A stretch of 21,003 nt of DNA from positions 1 to 21,003 of the forward strand of contig CAZMTU010000033.1 of NCBI GenBank assembly GCA_964569225.1, written 5' to 3'. The notes beneath the pieces were generated by a model, which was given only the letters and a program-made list of their open reading frames with translations, did not search any database and was not told where the DNA came from. The translations under genes were made by a program, and so were the position numbers. Origin of the DNA: CAKSQF01 sp964569225. GTDB taxonomy: Bacteria; Bacillota; Clostridia; Oscillospirales; CAG-272. Positions 1-8,417 of this stretch are shown here, one piece after another. Position 1 is the first letter of the stretch; every line of letters starts with the position of its first letter.

Positions 1-1071
1 TAGACCGGCGAAATTCTTATCATCATCCAGCGATGCACTATTATCCTTTTTGGTCACAATGTCGCTAAGAGAAGGTTTTGCAGGCTCTTCTACCGGCGCT
101 GCCAGCGCGTCCTGATCTTCTTTCACGAAACCGGTCGCAATTACGGTAAGCCTCATTTCGTCTTCCAGCGTTTCATCAATGATAGCCCCCCAAATGATGT
201 TGGCATCAGGGCTTGCTTCGCTGGTAATCATGCTGGTAGCGGCATCCATTTCTTCCAACCCCAAATCGGGAGAACAGGTGATATTCACCAGGATGCCGCG
301 TGCCCCTGAAATAGAGGTTTCAAGCAGCGGGCTGGAAATCGCGGCCTTTGCGGCTTCGGCAGCTTTTTCCTTGCCCTGCGCGGCGCCCACACCCATATGT
401 GCCATACCGGCATTTTTCATGATGGTAGTAACATCCGCAAAGTCCAGATTGATCACACCGAAAGAGGTAACCAGATCAGCAATTGACTGTACGCCATGCT
501 TGAGCACATTGTCCGCCTCGGAAAACGCGTTCAGGAAGGTGATGCGGTTCGTAGTGATCTGCTTCAGGCGCTCGTTAGGAATGACCAGCAGAGAGTCTAC
601 ATTGGCGCTCAAACGCTCAATCCCGCTTTCAGCCTGCATCATTCTCTTCTTTCCTTCAAATGCAAAAGGTTTAGTTACAACCGCAACCGTAAGAATCCCC
701 ATATCTTTCGCGATTTTAGCTACAACGGGGGCTGCGCCGGTACCGGTGCCGCCGCCCATGCCTGCGGTAATGAAGACCATGTCGGCGCCCTTGATAGCCG
801 CAGTCAGGTCTTCCGCGTTTTCTTCGGCAGCGCCGGCACCCACTTCAGGATTAGAGCCCGCGCCCTGTCCTTTTGTCAATTTTTCGCCAATGGCAACCTT
901 TACACTTGCTTTTGATTTCAGCAGCGCCGCTTTATCGGTATTAACGACTACAAATTCTACATTCTTTACACCGGCTTCAATCATCCGGTTGACAGCGTTA
1001 TTTCCGCCGCCTCCGACGCCGATTACCTTGATCTTAATGCTAAATTCTTCCATAGATTCATCGAATGCCAT
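1..1071 (-). CDS. ftsZ: Cell division GTPase FtsZ (3' end cut off by window edge)
   Basis: FtsZ is the tubulin-like GTPase that polymerises into the cytokinetic ring at midcell. The first 357 codons are present and the C-terminus lies beyond base 1. The translation starts MAFDESMEEF and has the N-terminal nucleotide-binding glycine stretch GVGGGGNN (about residues 18-25), the tubulin signature GGGTGTG at 106-112 and the T7 catalytic loop NLDFADV at 208-214 with Asp210. The globular core ends near residue 317 and an acidic, Pro/Ala-containing linker begins; the FtsA/SepF-binding tail is not in the window. The start is decided by AGGAGG at 1081-1086, 9 nt upstream. It is the last dcw gene seen, 123 bp after ftsQ, and has its own promoter-like sequence. 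ftsA does not lie between ftsQ and ftsZ. The identification is secure. Confidence 0.98.
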   Translation of the reverse strand, partial: MAFDESMEEFSIKIKVIGVGGGGNNAVNRMIEAGVKNVEFVVVNTDKAALLKSKASVKVAIGEKLTKGQGAGSNPEVGAGAAEENAEDLTAAIKGADMVFITAGMGGGTGTGAAPVVAKIAKDMGILTVAVVTKPFAFEGKKRMMQAESGIERLSANVDSLLVIPNERLKQITTNRITFLNAFSEADNVLKHGVQSIADLVTSFGVINLDFADVTTIMKNAGMAHMGVGAAQGKEKAAEAAKAAISSPLLETSISGARGILVNITCSPDLGLEEMDAATSMITSEASPDANIIWGAIIDETLEDEMRLTVIATGFVKEDQDALAAPVEEPAKPSLSDIVTKKDNSASLDDDKNFAGL

Positions 1072-1132
1072 GTATTTTATCCTCCTGCACCTTAAATAAT
1101 GATGACTTCTGCTTTTTTATTTATATATTATT

Positions 1133-1161
1133 ATGATACAAAATTTTTAGCATATTTTCAA
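1133..1161 (-). promoter_or_regulatory. SigA-type promoter upstream of ftsZ
   Basis: In the AT-rich 123-bp gap between ftsQ and ftsZ the minus strand reads TTGAAA (1156-1161), a 17-nt spacer, then TATCAT (1133-1138). Both hexamers match the vegetative consensus at 5 of 6 positions. The predicted start would give a leader of about 55 nt with AGGAGG before the ftsZ ATG. This suggests ftsZ can be transcribed apart from the long upstream operon. The sequence match is seen directly; use of the promoter is inferred. Confidence 0.65.
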
Positions 1162-1194
1162 TAGTTTTTTCAAATATTCATGATTTTTTAACAT

Positions 1195-2016
1195 TTATTC
1201 TTTAGCAGGGTCTTTGATTTGCGCGATTCCCTGCTGTACGTTTTCTGCATAAAGCGTTCCCGTGGCTTCATCCGAATATGCGTGAATCATGCCCAATACC
1301 AAATCCAGTTTTTCCTCAAAATCAGTTGCGCTGCCCATGTGAATTACAATTCGATCTTCGAATTCAATACAAATATCAAACCGATCGGATAAATTAATCT
1401 GAGTCAGTCCATCAAAAAGACGGGAACCCGCCAGCATTGTCAGTACTTCATCCGTATGCCTCGACTTTGCCGCGGACTCAAATTCCAGTACATCAGATAC
1501 CACAGCTTTTGACACCACCGGCAAAGAGATACGCATAGCATCAGGATAGCGGGTATTCAATTTTTCCTCGTACTCAAAGTACTCCAATACTTTCAGCGAC
1601 CGAGTGATCAGGTAATATTCGCCCTTCATTTCAAAATAAAATTCAGGTTCTTCTTCCTCAACGGTAATGACCACAGTAGAAGGATACTGCTTTTCCACAG
1701 TGATCGAACGAACAAACGAAAAACGCTCGGTCAGAATCTGATTCATTTTTTTTTCGGAAATACCGAATATGATCTGACCTTTCTCCAGTCCGCAGGCTTC
1801 TGTTATTTCGGAAAAGCTGTAGTGTCCTGTACCATCCACTACAATCGTTTCCACAGAGAAAAACAGTTTGCACGCAATAGCCGCGGTTCCCGTCAGCAAG
1901 ACCAATGCCACTAACCAAACGATAACCTTCAGAATCATCTTGCGCTGGTCATTCCGTGACCGAAAGCGGGAAAATTCCGCTGCGCCGCCTGATGACAAAT
2001 TGGATTTTGACGCCAT
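1195..2016 (-). CDS. ftsQ: Cell division protein FtsQ/DivIB
   Basis: This is a 273-residue bitopic membrane protein of the FtsQ/DivIB family, which bridges FtsL and DivIC/FtsB and the septal synthase in the divisome. It has a basic cytoplasmic tail of about 27 residues, one membrane segment at about 28-51 (VIVWLVALVLLTG) and then a POTRA-like domain at about 54-121. That domain begins with the typical pattern VETIVVDGTGHYSFSEI and contains a YPSTVVITVEEEEP stretch. A beta-rich domain of about 150 residues follows. The start has a very strong ribosome-binding site, AAGGAGGT, at 2023-2030. The gene lies 48 bp after murG and before ftsZ, the usual place. Sequence conservation is low in this family, so the call rests on architecture plus position. 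Confidence 0.92.
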   Translation of the reverse strand: MASKSNLSSGGAAEFSRFRSRNDQRKMILKVIVWLVALVLLTGTAAIACKLFFSVETIVVDGTGHYSFSEITEACGLEKGQIIFGISEKKMNQILTERFSFVRSITVEKQYPSTVVITVEEEEPEFYFEMKGEYYLITRSLKVLEYFEYEEKLNTRYPDAMRISLPVVSKAVVSDVLEFESAAKSRHTDEVLTMLAGSRLFDGLTQINLSDRFDICIEFEDRIVIHMGSATDFEEKLDLVLGMIHAYSDEATGTLYAENVQQGIAQIKDPAKE

Positions 2017-2022
2017 TTTCCC

Positions 2023-2063
2023 ACCTCCTTTTCCTTTTTGGATTTCCTTTTTTATCCTTTTTT
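2023..2063 (-). promoter_or_regulatory. Iterated A-rich/GG ribosome-loading leader of ftsQ
   Basis: Between the murG stop and the ftsQ ATG the minus strand is almost pure purine. It repeats A(5-6)GG units, with the GG pairs at 2056-2057, 2046-2047 and 2033-2034, and ends in AAGGAGGT at 2023-2030. Only the last is correctly spaced for the ftsQ ATG at 2016. The upstream copies could act as standby ribosome sites; that role is inferred. Confidence 0.5.
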
Positions 2064-2064
2064 A

Positions 2065-3177
2065 TTATTTTACAAGTCTTTTCAGTGACTGCATAATTTT
2101 TTCATCTGTATTTCGGACGGCAAACGTACCTGCCGCTTGCTGCATTTTCGTTAGTACGGAAGAATCAGAGAGCAGTTTATTCACCTGTTCAGTAAGTAGA
2201 TCCGCGGTTAGTTTATCGTCTTCTATTAGCAACGCCGCGCCTTTATCAGCCAGCAGCGCCGCGTTTTTATATTGCTGATTATTTGTAACATTCGGCGATG
2301 GAATCAAAATAGACGCCTTGCTGATGGCAGCCAGTTCCGATAGCGTGGAAGCCCCTGAGCGGCAGATCACCAGATCCGCAGCCAGCATTTGCACCGGCAT
2401 ATCGTAAATATACTCGGACAAGCGAATATTGGAGCAATCAGAAAGTCCCGCCGTATCAAACGCCTGCTTCATCTCTGCATAGTGACGGGTACCCGCCGCA
2501 TGTATCAGCAATACTTCCGGATGCGCCCTCATATACCGGCTCATAAATCCCAATATCGCCTCATTCAATCGCGCGGCGCCTAAACTGCCGCCGAAGGACA
2601 GTACAATTCTCCGATATTTCCCTTCTGAATCGACCGTTTTTCTGGCAGTCTTTGCGCTCATTTGACCAAATGTACTGTGGATCGGCATCCCGACCTGCAA
2701 AAGCTCCGCCTTTGAACCTTTTAGAAAGCGTTTGGTATCATCAAAATTGATCCATACGGCATCCGCGCAATTCTTCAGCATTTTCACGGCAAAGCCGGGT
2801 TCCGCATTCGACTCATGAAGAATAGTTGGAATCTTCATTGAAGCTGCTGCCCGACAAACCGGCCAGCTCACATACCCTCCGGTTCCGATCACGGCATCCG
2901 GTTTAAAGGTCTTTAGCAGCTTTTGGCATTCCCGATAAGCCGTCCATGCTTTATATACCACCTGAATATTTTTGGGCGATAGACTTCTTAAAAGTCCCAA
3001 TACCTCAATTTCATGAAATGGATACCCTGCCTTCGGTACTAAGCGTTCCTCCAGCCCTTTATGAGTTCCGATAAACTCAATCTGGCAGTCAGGATCGTTT
3101 TTCTGAATGATCTGAGCGATTGCAAGCGCGGGATTGACGTGCCCCGCAGTTCCGCCGCCAGTCAGGATCACTTTCAT
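2065..3177 (-). CDS. murG: MurG, lipid I N-acetylglucosaminyltransferase
   Basis: MurG transfers GlcNAc from UDP-GlcNAc to lipid I on the inner face of the membrane to make lipid II. The 370-residue product has normal length for this GT28/GT-B enzyme. The N-terminal half carries the glycine loop GGGTAGHVNPALA at residues 7-19, with His13. HESNAEPG near residue 120 is a variant of the usual HEQNAxPG. The C-terminal half carries GGSLGAARLN and the UDP-binding region CRSGASTLSELA followed by IPSPNVTNNQQYKNA, where the family usually has a HQ pair in place of NQQ. It lies 19 bp after ftsW. Its ribosome-binding site is weak (GAAGGG near 3190-3195, somewhat distant), which suggests coupling to ftsW translation. 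The identification is secure. Confidence 0.97.
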   Translation of the reverse strand: MKVILTGGGTAGHVNPALAIAQIIQKNDPDCQIEFIGTHKGLEERLVPKAGYPFHEIEVLGLLRSLSPKNIQVVYKAWTAYRECQKLLKTFKPDAVIGTGGYVSWPVCRAAASMKIPTILHESNAEPGFAVKMLKNCADAVWINFDDTKRFLKGSKAELLQVGMPIHSTFGQMSAKTARKTVDSEGKYRRIVLSFGGSLGAARLNEAILGFMSRYMRAHPEVLLIHAAGTRHYAEMKQAFDTAGLSDCSNIRLSEYIYDMPVQMLAADLVICRSGASTLSELAAISKASILIPSPNVTNNQQYKNAALLADKGAALLIEDDKLTADLLTEQVNKLLSDSSVLTKMQQAAGTFAVRNTDEKIMQSLKRLVK

Positions 3178-3196
3178 GGATTAACCATTCCCTTCT

Positions 3197-4408
3197 CTAC
3201 TTCTGAATTCTGGAAAAACGGGATATTGACAGGACAATTCCCATTTCAATCATTAAAAAACTAAGCGAAGAACCGCCGTAACTGAAAAACGGAAGTGAAA
3301 TACCGGTATTAGGCAGGATCGAAGTCACCACCATCATATTCAGCACCGCCTGCAATGCCACATGAGCGGCGATACCTATTACTGTCAGCGAAGAAAAAAT
3401 ATCCGGTGCCCGTTTAGCGATCTGCAATGCCCTGACTACAAAAGCAAAATAAAGCGCAATCAGCGAAAGCGCGCCTATAAAGCCTAACTCTTCACAGATG
3501 ATGGAAAAAATGAAGTCATTCTGCGGCTGAGAAACAAACAGATGTTTTTGCATACTGTTTCCAATCCCTCTGCCGAAAATACCGCCCGAACCTACGGCAA
3601 TCAATCCCTGTACAGTTTGCCATGTATCATCCTGTACGTCATAATTTTCCGGATTCAGCCACATATCAATCCGTTTATACTGATAATCCGAAAGAAAGGA
3701 TTTGAGAATCTGCGGCTGAAAATAAATAATATAGATTCCGATTGCCAGCAATACCATGCCGAATATGTAAACGGTTTTCTTCCCGCCGCCTACCCATATC
3801 ACCGAAATTCCAATACATGCTAAGATGATCGTTCCGGACAGGTGATTTTCCAGCATAACCAGCAGACAGGCAATCCCAACATAAACCATAGGCAGCAGGG
3901 TACCGAAGCAGAAGGACCGTCCATAGGTCTTTATGGTGCCGTCCTTCTCCACAATTTTTTTTCGGAATTTCTGCGCAGACCATGCAATCATTAGCACCAG
4001 CGCAAATTTCATAATTTCCGAGGGCTGAAAACCGATGCCGCCGAAGCTGATCCACCGCTTTGCCTCATCCTCCGCAGTTCCGATCACCAATACCAGCAAC
4101 AGCAAAACTACCGACACCAAATAAACAAGCGGAGTCCATTTCTGGATCACCTTATAGTGAATTTTGGATACAATGAGCATCATTGCAATCCCGATTGCCA
4201 CCCACATCAACTGCTTGCGGATATAATAGGCGCTGTCCCCGTACCGTTCATACGCATAGGCATAGCTGGCGGAAAAAACCATGACCGAGCCGTAGCAAAG
4301 CAGCAAAATAATCAGCACAAAAAGCGGTCGGTCAAAGGCGCCTTTGACTAAGATACTGCCCAGCTTTCGGGGCATCCTGGAAGTATTTTCTTCCCTTATA
4401 GGTTTCAA
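3197..4408 (-). CDS. ftsW: SEDS-family peptidoglycan polymerase FtsW/SpoVE
   Basis: This is a polytopic SEDS glycosyltransferase (403 residues, about ten membrane segments) that polymerises lipid II together with a class B penicillin-binding protein, here probably the product at 8444-10693. Family features include FSASYAYA after the first membrane segment, KRWISFGGIGFQPSE followed by the catalytic-loop region, ENHLSGTII, GGGIFGRGIGNS, QNDFIFSIICEELGFIG and the C-terminal LPNTGISLPFFSYGGSS. In Clostridia this position can hold either ftsW or the sporulation paralogue spoVE; sequence alone does not settle which. The start is uncertain. The listed start is TTG at 4408, and ATG at 4375 in the same frame is an alternative. 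The best Shine-Dalgarno (AAAGGA) instead fits an out-of-frame ATG at 4415. The usual murD neighbour is absent. Confidence 0.95.
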   Translation of the reverse strand: MKPIREENTSRMPRKLGSILVKGAFDRPLFVLIILLLCYGSVMVFSASYAYAYERYGDSAYYIRKQLMWVAIGIAMMLIVSKIHYKVIQKWTPLVYLVSVVLLLLVLVIGTAEDEAKRWISFGGIGFQPSEIMKFALVLMIAWSAQKFRKKIVEKDGTIKTYGRSFCFGTLLPMVYVGIACLLVMLENHLSGTIILACIGISVIWVGGGKKTVYIFGMVLLAIGIYIIYFQPQILKSFLSDYQYKRIDMWLNPENYDVQDDTWQTVQGLIAVGSGGIFGRGIGNSMQKHLFVSQPQNDFIFSIICEELGFIGALSLIALYFAFVVRALQIAKRAPDIFSSLTVIGIAAHVALQAVLNMMVVTSILPNTGISLPFFSYGGSSLSFLMIEMGIVLSISRFSRIQK

Positions 4409-4456
4409 TATCCATCGTTTTTTCCTTTCATATAGATATAATGGCGAAAGATTATT

Positions 4457-5455
4457 TCAACGTAATCCCCAAAAAGCAATTACACTGAAAATCAACGTAG
4501 CCATGCTGAACCGGAATACGATCTGGTTTTCACTCCAACCGCACTGTTCAAAATGATGATGAATCGGCGCCATTTTGAAAAATCGTTTTCCATGGGTCAG
4601 CTTGAAGTAAAACACCTGTATAATATCCGAAAAACTCTCGCAAATGTATACAATGCCCACTAAAAAGAGCAACAACGGATTGTCTGCCAGTACTGCCATA
4701 GCAACAACCATTCCGCCTAAAAACAAAGATCCCGTATCCCCCATAAAAATCTTGGCAGGATGAAAATTGTACATCAGAAAGCCCAGTGTTCCGCCTATAG
4801 TCAGTGCGGAAACAATAGAACCTGAAAGACTGGAAAGATAGAAAGCGGCTACGGCGAAGAAGGACGCCGCTACAAAGGTAACACTGGAGCAAAGTCCATC
4901 AATGCCGTCTGTCAGATTGACGCTGTTAACAATACCTGTGATCAGCACCAGCATAAACACATAATAGAACCAGCCCAAGTCAAGGCGCGCCTTTACAAAT
5001 GGAATAAATAATTCAGTGGTCAACGCACCGCAGTATTTCAGCGCAACTAAAAACAGCCCGGCAGCTATCAATTGCAGCAGATATTTTTGGCTGGCTGACA
5101 ACCCCTTATTCTGCTTCTTAAAGAATTTTGCCCAATCATCCACAAATCCGATCAGTCCGTTCAAAAACGCGAAGCCTAAACAGATCAGCAGCTTACGCCA
5201 TTCAAGTTCCGCACCGGTAAAATAGGCGGCAAGCAATACCGCAGCCAGCGTAATCACTGAGGCCGCAATAAAGGAAAGACCGCCCATAGTAGGAGTTCCC
5301 TCTTTGCTTTTATGCCACCGGGGACCGATATCCAAGATCTTTTGTCCCATTTTGATGCTTTTTAGCTTCGGAATCAGGAACCGTAAAATGCCTACTGTCA
5401 ATAAAAAGCTCAACAGCATCGCTGCAGTGAAATATCCAATCATTTCCATTTTCAT
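4457..5455 (-). CDS. mraY: MraY, phospho-MurNAc-pentapeptide translocase
   Basis: MraY couples UDP-MurNAc-pentapeptide to undecaprenyl phosphate, giving lipid I, the first membrane step of peptidoglycan synthesis. The 332-residue product is polytopic and carries all family signatures: GPRWHKSKEGTPTMGG near residues 44-59, GFVDDWAK with the catalytic Asp pair at 106-107, NLTDGIDGL, MGDTGSLFLGG and the cytoplasmic PIHHHFE near the end. The start ATG at 5455 has GGAG about 13 nt upstream; a second in-frame ATG lies two codons later. It follows murF by 19 bp and is followed directly by ftsW, with no murD between. The identification is secure. Confidence 0.98.
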   Translation of the reverse strand: MKMEMIGYFTAAMLLSFLLTVGILRFLIPKLKSIKMGQKILDIGPRWHKSKEGTPTMGGLSFIAASVITLAAVLLAAYFTGAELEWRKLLICLGFAFLNGLIGFVDDWAKFFKKQNKGLSASQKYLLQLIAAGLFLVALKYCGALTTELFIPFVKARLDLGWFYYVFMLVLITGIVNSVNLTDGIDGLCSSVTFVAASFFAVAAFYLSSLSGSIVSALTIGGTLGFLMYNFHPAKIFMGDTGSLFLGGMVVAMAVLADNPLLLFLVGIVYICESFSDIIQVFYFKLTHGKRFFKMAPIHHHFEQCGWSENQIVFRFSMATLIFSVIAFWGLR

Positions 5456-5474
5456 GTCTTTTCTACTCCGTCGA

Positions 5475-6869
5475 TTATTTTAGACAGGCAATTACCCGTT
5501 CAAGCCGGACCGCTCTGCTGGCTTTAAACAGCACCACATCATTTTTATGAAGAGCATTGGCAAGACAACTGCTCACTTTTTCCGGTTGATCCAGATTTTC
5601 AAATGACCAGACCGCTGTTTCAGGCACCCCGTTTGCAATCGCGCTCTCTGCAATCAGCGCGGCATCCTTTCCGAAGGTTATCAACATATCAAGCCGCGCC
5701 TGAGCGGCATAGGTTCCCACCAGCCGGTGTCCCTTTTCACTGTACAAGCCCAGCTCCCGCATATCGCCCAAAACGGCTATTTTTCTGCCGCCTTTTATTT
5801 CCGCGGTACGGCTTAATACAGCAAGCGCCGCCTTTACCGATTCGGGCGCTGCATTGTAACAGTCCTCTAAAATCCAAATCCCATTCGCTTCATAAAGATT
5901 CTGCCGCATCCCGGTATTGCTGAAATTCATTAACCCCCGACGGATTTCATATTCGCCCATTCCACAAATCAGCCCCACTGCAAAGGCATACGAAGCATCC
6001 CAGATATTGTGCGCACCAATTACCGGAATTACAATACTTTCATAAGTGGTTCCCTGAAAGGTCAGATCAAAGGCGCTCCCATTTTCAGTTTCTTCCACCG
6101 GGCAGATATAAAAATCGGCATGAGGATTTTGGAAGGAAAGATAACGTGCACCCGGCACGCCCGCAAGCAGCGGTTCGTCTCCGTTCAGCAGAAGGGCAGC
6201 TCCTGTGTCCATGCCCGAAGTAATTTCCATTTTGGCATCTCGAATTCCTTCTCTGGAGCCCAAATGTTCAATGTGAGAGCTGCCGATATTGGTAATCATA
6301 CCGATCTTCGGATGTGCCAAATCAGAGAGATAAGCAATTTCCCCTTTAGCGCTCATCCCCATTTCCACAACCAACGCTTCATCGTTTTTTTTCAACGAAA
6401 GCAAAGTTAAAGGCAACCCTAATTGATTATTGAAATTACCGGGAGTTTTCGCAGTGGAAAACCGCTGAGAGAGAACGGCTGCCACAAATTCCTTTGTAGT
6501 AGTCTTACCAATACTGCCAGTAACCGCAACGGTCAACGGTGAAATGATTTCCTTATATGCCTTTGCCAGCCTTCCAAGCGCCTGTACCGAACTGTTTACC
6601 AACAGCAGTGAGCAATTAGGCAGTTTTTCCGGCAGCTTTTCCGCCAAAATACAAACAGCACCCATAGCTGCCGCTTTTTCAATATAGGCATGCCCATCGG
6701 ATTTTTCACCCTTCAACGCGACAAACAGCGCGCCAGGCGTAACCTCTCTGGAATCAGTAACCACTGAAGTGATGACATTTCCGTCTGTCCGATCTGTATT
6801 GTACAGGACTGCCTGCATTCTCTCTGCCGCCCACTTTTGATCAATAGGTCTGTCAAGTGTGACTGTCAT
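5475..6869 (-). CDS. murF: MurF, UDP-MurNAc-tripeptide:D-Ala-D-Ala ligase
   Basis: MurF adds the D-Ala-D-Ala dipeptide to the UDP-MurNAc-tripeptide in the cytoplasm, using ATP. The 464-residue Mur ligase has the N-terminal UDP-binding domain (VVTDSREVTPGALFVALKG), the ATP-binding P-loop GSIGKTTTKE at about 118-127, the family-typical TPGNFNNQLGLPLTLL and VVEMGMS, and the C-terminal-domain signature LEDCYNAAPESVKAAL. The start ATG is preceded by GGGGGGAT at a workable distance. The gene lies 51 bp after murE and 19 bp before mraY, fitting co-transcription. Length and motifs are normal. Confidence 0.97.
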   Translation of the reverse strand: MTVTLDRPIDQKWAAERMQAVLYNTDRTDGNVITSVVTDSREVTPGALFVALKGEKSDGHAYIEKAAAMGAVCILAEKLPEKLPNCSLLLVNSSVQALGRLAKAYKEIISPLTVAVTGSIGKTTTKEFVAAVLSQRFSTAKTPGNFNNQLGLPLTLLSLKKNDEALVVEMGMSAKGEIAYLSDLAHPKIGMITNIGSSHIEHLGSREGIRDAKMEITSGMDTGAALLLNGDEPLLAGVPGARYLSFQNPHADFYICPVEETENGSAFDLTFQGTTYESIVIPVIGAHNIWDASYAFAVGLICGMGEYEIRRGLMNFSNTGMRQNLYEANGIWILEDCYNAAPESVKAALAVLSRTAEIKGGRKIAVLGDMRELGLYSEKGHRLVGTYAAQARLDMLITFGKDAALIAESAIANGVPETAVWSFENLDQPEKVSSCLANALHKNDVVLFKASRAVRLERVIACLK

Positions 6870-6920
6870 TTATCCCCCCGCCGCCATGCGGTCATATCTT
6901 GCATTTAACTGAACTTTATT

Positions 6921-8390
6921 TCAGACGCCCTGTGGAAAACGCTTTGCAAGCGCTTTGGCAACCTCATCCCGTTCAGAAAAGGGATGCTTCCCGTCTTTTT
7001 TGATCTCATAATTCTCATGCCCCTTGCCCGCAATCAGAATAATTTCACCTTCCTGCGCATGCGCGACCGCATAAGCGATGGCTTCCCTGCGATCCGTCAA
7101 AATGATATAATGTTTTTGAGGATCAACCCCCTTTATAATATCTGTTATAATGGCATCAGGATCCTCTGTTCGGCAGTTATCGCTGGTAATAATTGTAAAG
7201 TCTGCAAGATCAGTAGCTATTTTTCCCATTACCGGTCGTTTGGTCTTATCCCTATCCCCGCCGCAGCCAAACAGTACTGTAAGCTTCTGATCCGGCTTTC
7301 GGGAATGCAGAATCGAATCAATTACATTTTGCAGCGCATCCGGAGTATGTGCATAATCTACCACTACGGTAAACGGAACGCCCTCGGGCGTTACCCGCTC
7401 AATTCTGCCCGGTACACCTTGCATGCTTGCGATAGCTTCCTTCACCGTCCGCACATCCATTCCAAGCAGCAAGGCGCACACAATACTGCTCATCGTATTG
7501 TATACCGTAAATTTTCCCGCGATAGGGCAGCTCACCTCCATGATCGTCCCGTTTCGTCCGCTCAGTGTATAACGAATCCCATTCATAGAATCATATTCAA
7601 TGTGATCGGCGGTATAATCCGCACTGCCTTCCAGCGAAACAGTATAACAGTCACACAGCTTTTTTTCAACAGTTTCTCTTACATAGACATTGTCAATGCA
7701 AAATACGCCAAATTTACACTGCCTAAATAAAATTTCTTTAGCAGCCGCATAGTTTTCCATGTTTTTATGAAAATCCAGATGCTCCGGCGTCAGATTGGTA
7801 TAAACGCCCGCTTCAAATCGAATGGGTGCAACTCTGCCCAGCGCCAGCGAGTGAGAGGACACTTCCATAAATACATACTCTACCCCATCCGCCTTCATTT
7901 GATACAAAATAGAGTAAAGCCGTTCGGGATCCGGCGTGGTCATCCCCGCGTCTACTTCCTTACCCATCCAGCTATTCAAAATCGTACCCACTACGCCGAC
8001 TCTATAGCCGGCGTGTTCATAGATTGCCCGCAGCATAAAGGTAGTGCTGGTCTTACCGTTAGTCCCCGTTACGCCTATTATTTTCATAGAATCCTGCGGA
8101 TGACCGTACCAATTAGAAAAAATATATGCTGCGGCAAGTCTTGTATCAGGCACCACTACGCATGGAATCGGACAGTCTTGCGGAATGTATTCCACTATAG
8201 CCACTACAGCACCCGCTTCTGCTGCCTCGCCAATGAACATATGACCATCTTTATTAGTTCCGCAAATGCACAGAAAAGCGAATCCTTTTCTTATTTTTCT
8301 GCTGTCTCCGGTTACACCGAAAATTTCCATTTTCTCGCATCCGTTCCATTCAATCGCATGGGTTCCCTCCAGCAGTTCCTTCAGCATCAT
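6921..8390 (-). CDS. murE: MurE, UDP-MurNAc-dipeptide:diamino acid ligase
   Basis: MurE adds the third amino acid of the stem peptide, meso-diaminopimelate or L-lysine, using ATP. The 489-residue product shows GVTGDSRKI in the UDP-binding domain, the P-loop GTNGKTST at 109-116, EVSSHSLALGRV, NLTPEHLDFH and YAAAKEILF, whose Lys218 is in the place of the carbamylated lysine. The C-terminal part has DYAHTPDAL, FGCGGDRDKTKRP, SDNCRTEDP at 403-411 and AGKGHENYE. The DNxR arrangement (residues 404-407) is that of DAP-adding enzymes, but the usual proline is cysteine here. Two adjacent ATG codons (8390, 8387) are possible starts; AAAGGA lies 11 nt upstream of the first. It follows the transpeptidase gene by 53 bp. 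Confidence 0.97.
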   Translation of the reverse strand: MMLKELLEGTHAIEWNGCEKMEIFGVTGDSRKIRKGFAFLCICGTNKDGHMFIGEAAEAGAVVAIVEYIPQDCPIPCVVVPDTRLAAAYIFSNWYGHPQDSMKIIGVTGTNGKTSTTFMLRAIYEHAGYRVGVVGTILNSWMGKEVDAGMTTPDPERLYSILYQMKADGVEYVFMEVSSHSLALGRVAPIRFEAGVYTNLTPEHLDFHKNMENYAAAKEILFRQCKFGVFCIDNVYVRETVEKKLCDCYTVSLEGSADYTADHIEYDSMNGIRYTLSGRNGTIMEVSCPIAGKFTVYNTMSSIVCALLLGMDVRTVKEAIASMQGVPGRIERVTPEGVPFTVVVDYAHTPDALQNVIDSILHSRKPDQKLTVLFGCGGDRDKTKRPVMGKIATDLADFTIITSDNCRTEDPDAIITDIIKGVDPQKHYIILTDRREAIAYAVAHAQEGEIILIAGKGHENYEIKKDGKHPFSERDEVAKALAKRFPQGV

Positions 8391-8417
8391 TTTATGACCG
8401 TTCCTTTCGTTGTATAT

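Noticed and set aside
179..1099. Long plus-strand open frame opposite ftsZ
   Set aside because: The minus strand encodes an unmistakable FtsZ here; the plus-strand translation has no family resemblance and reflects codon bias of ftsZ.
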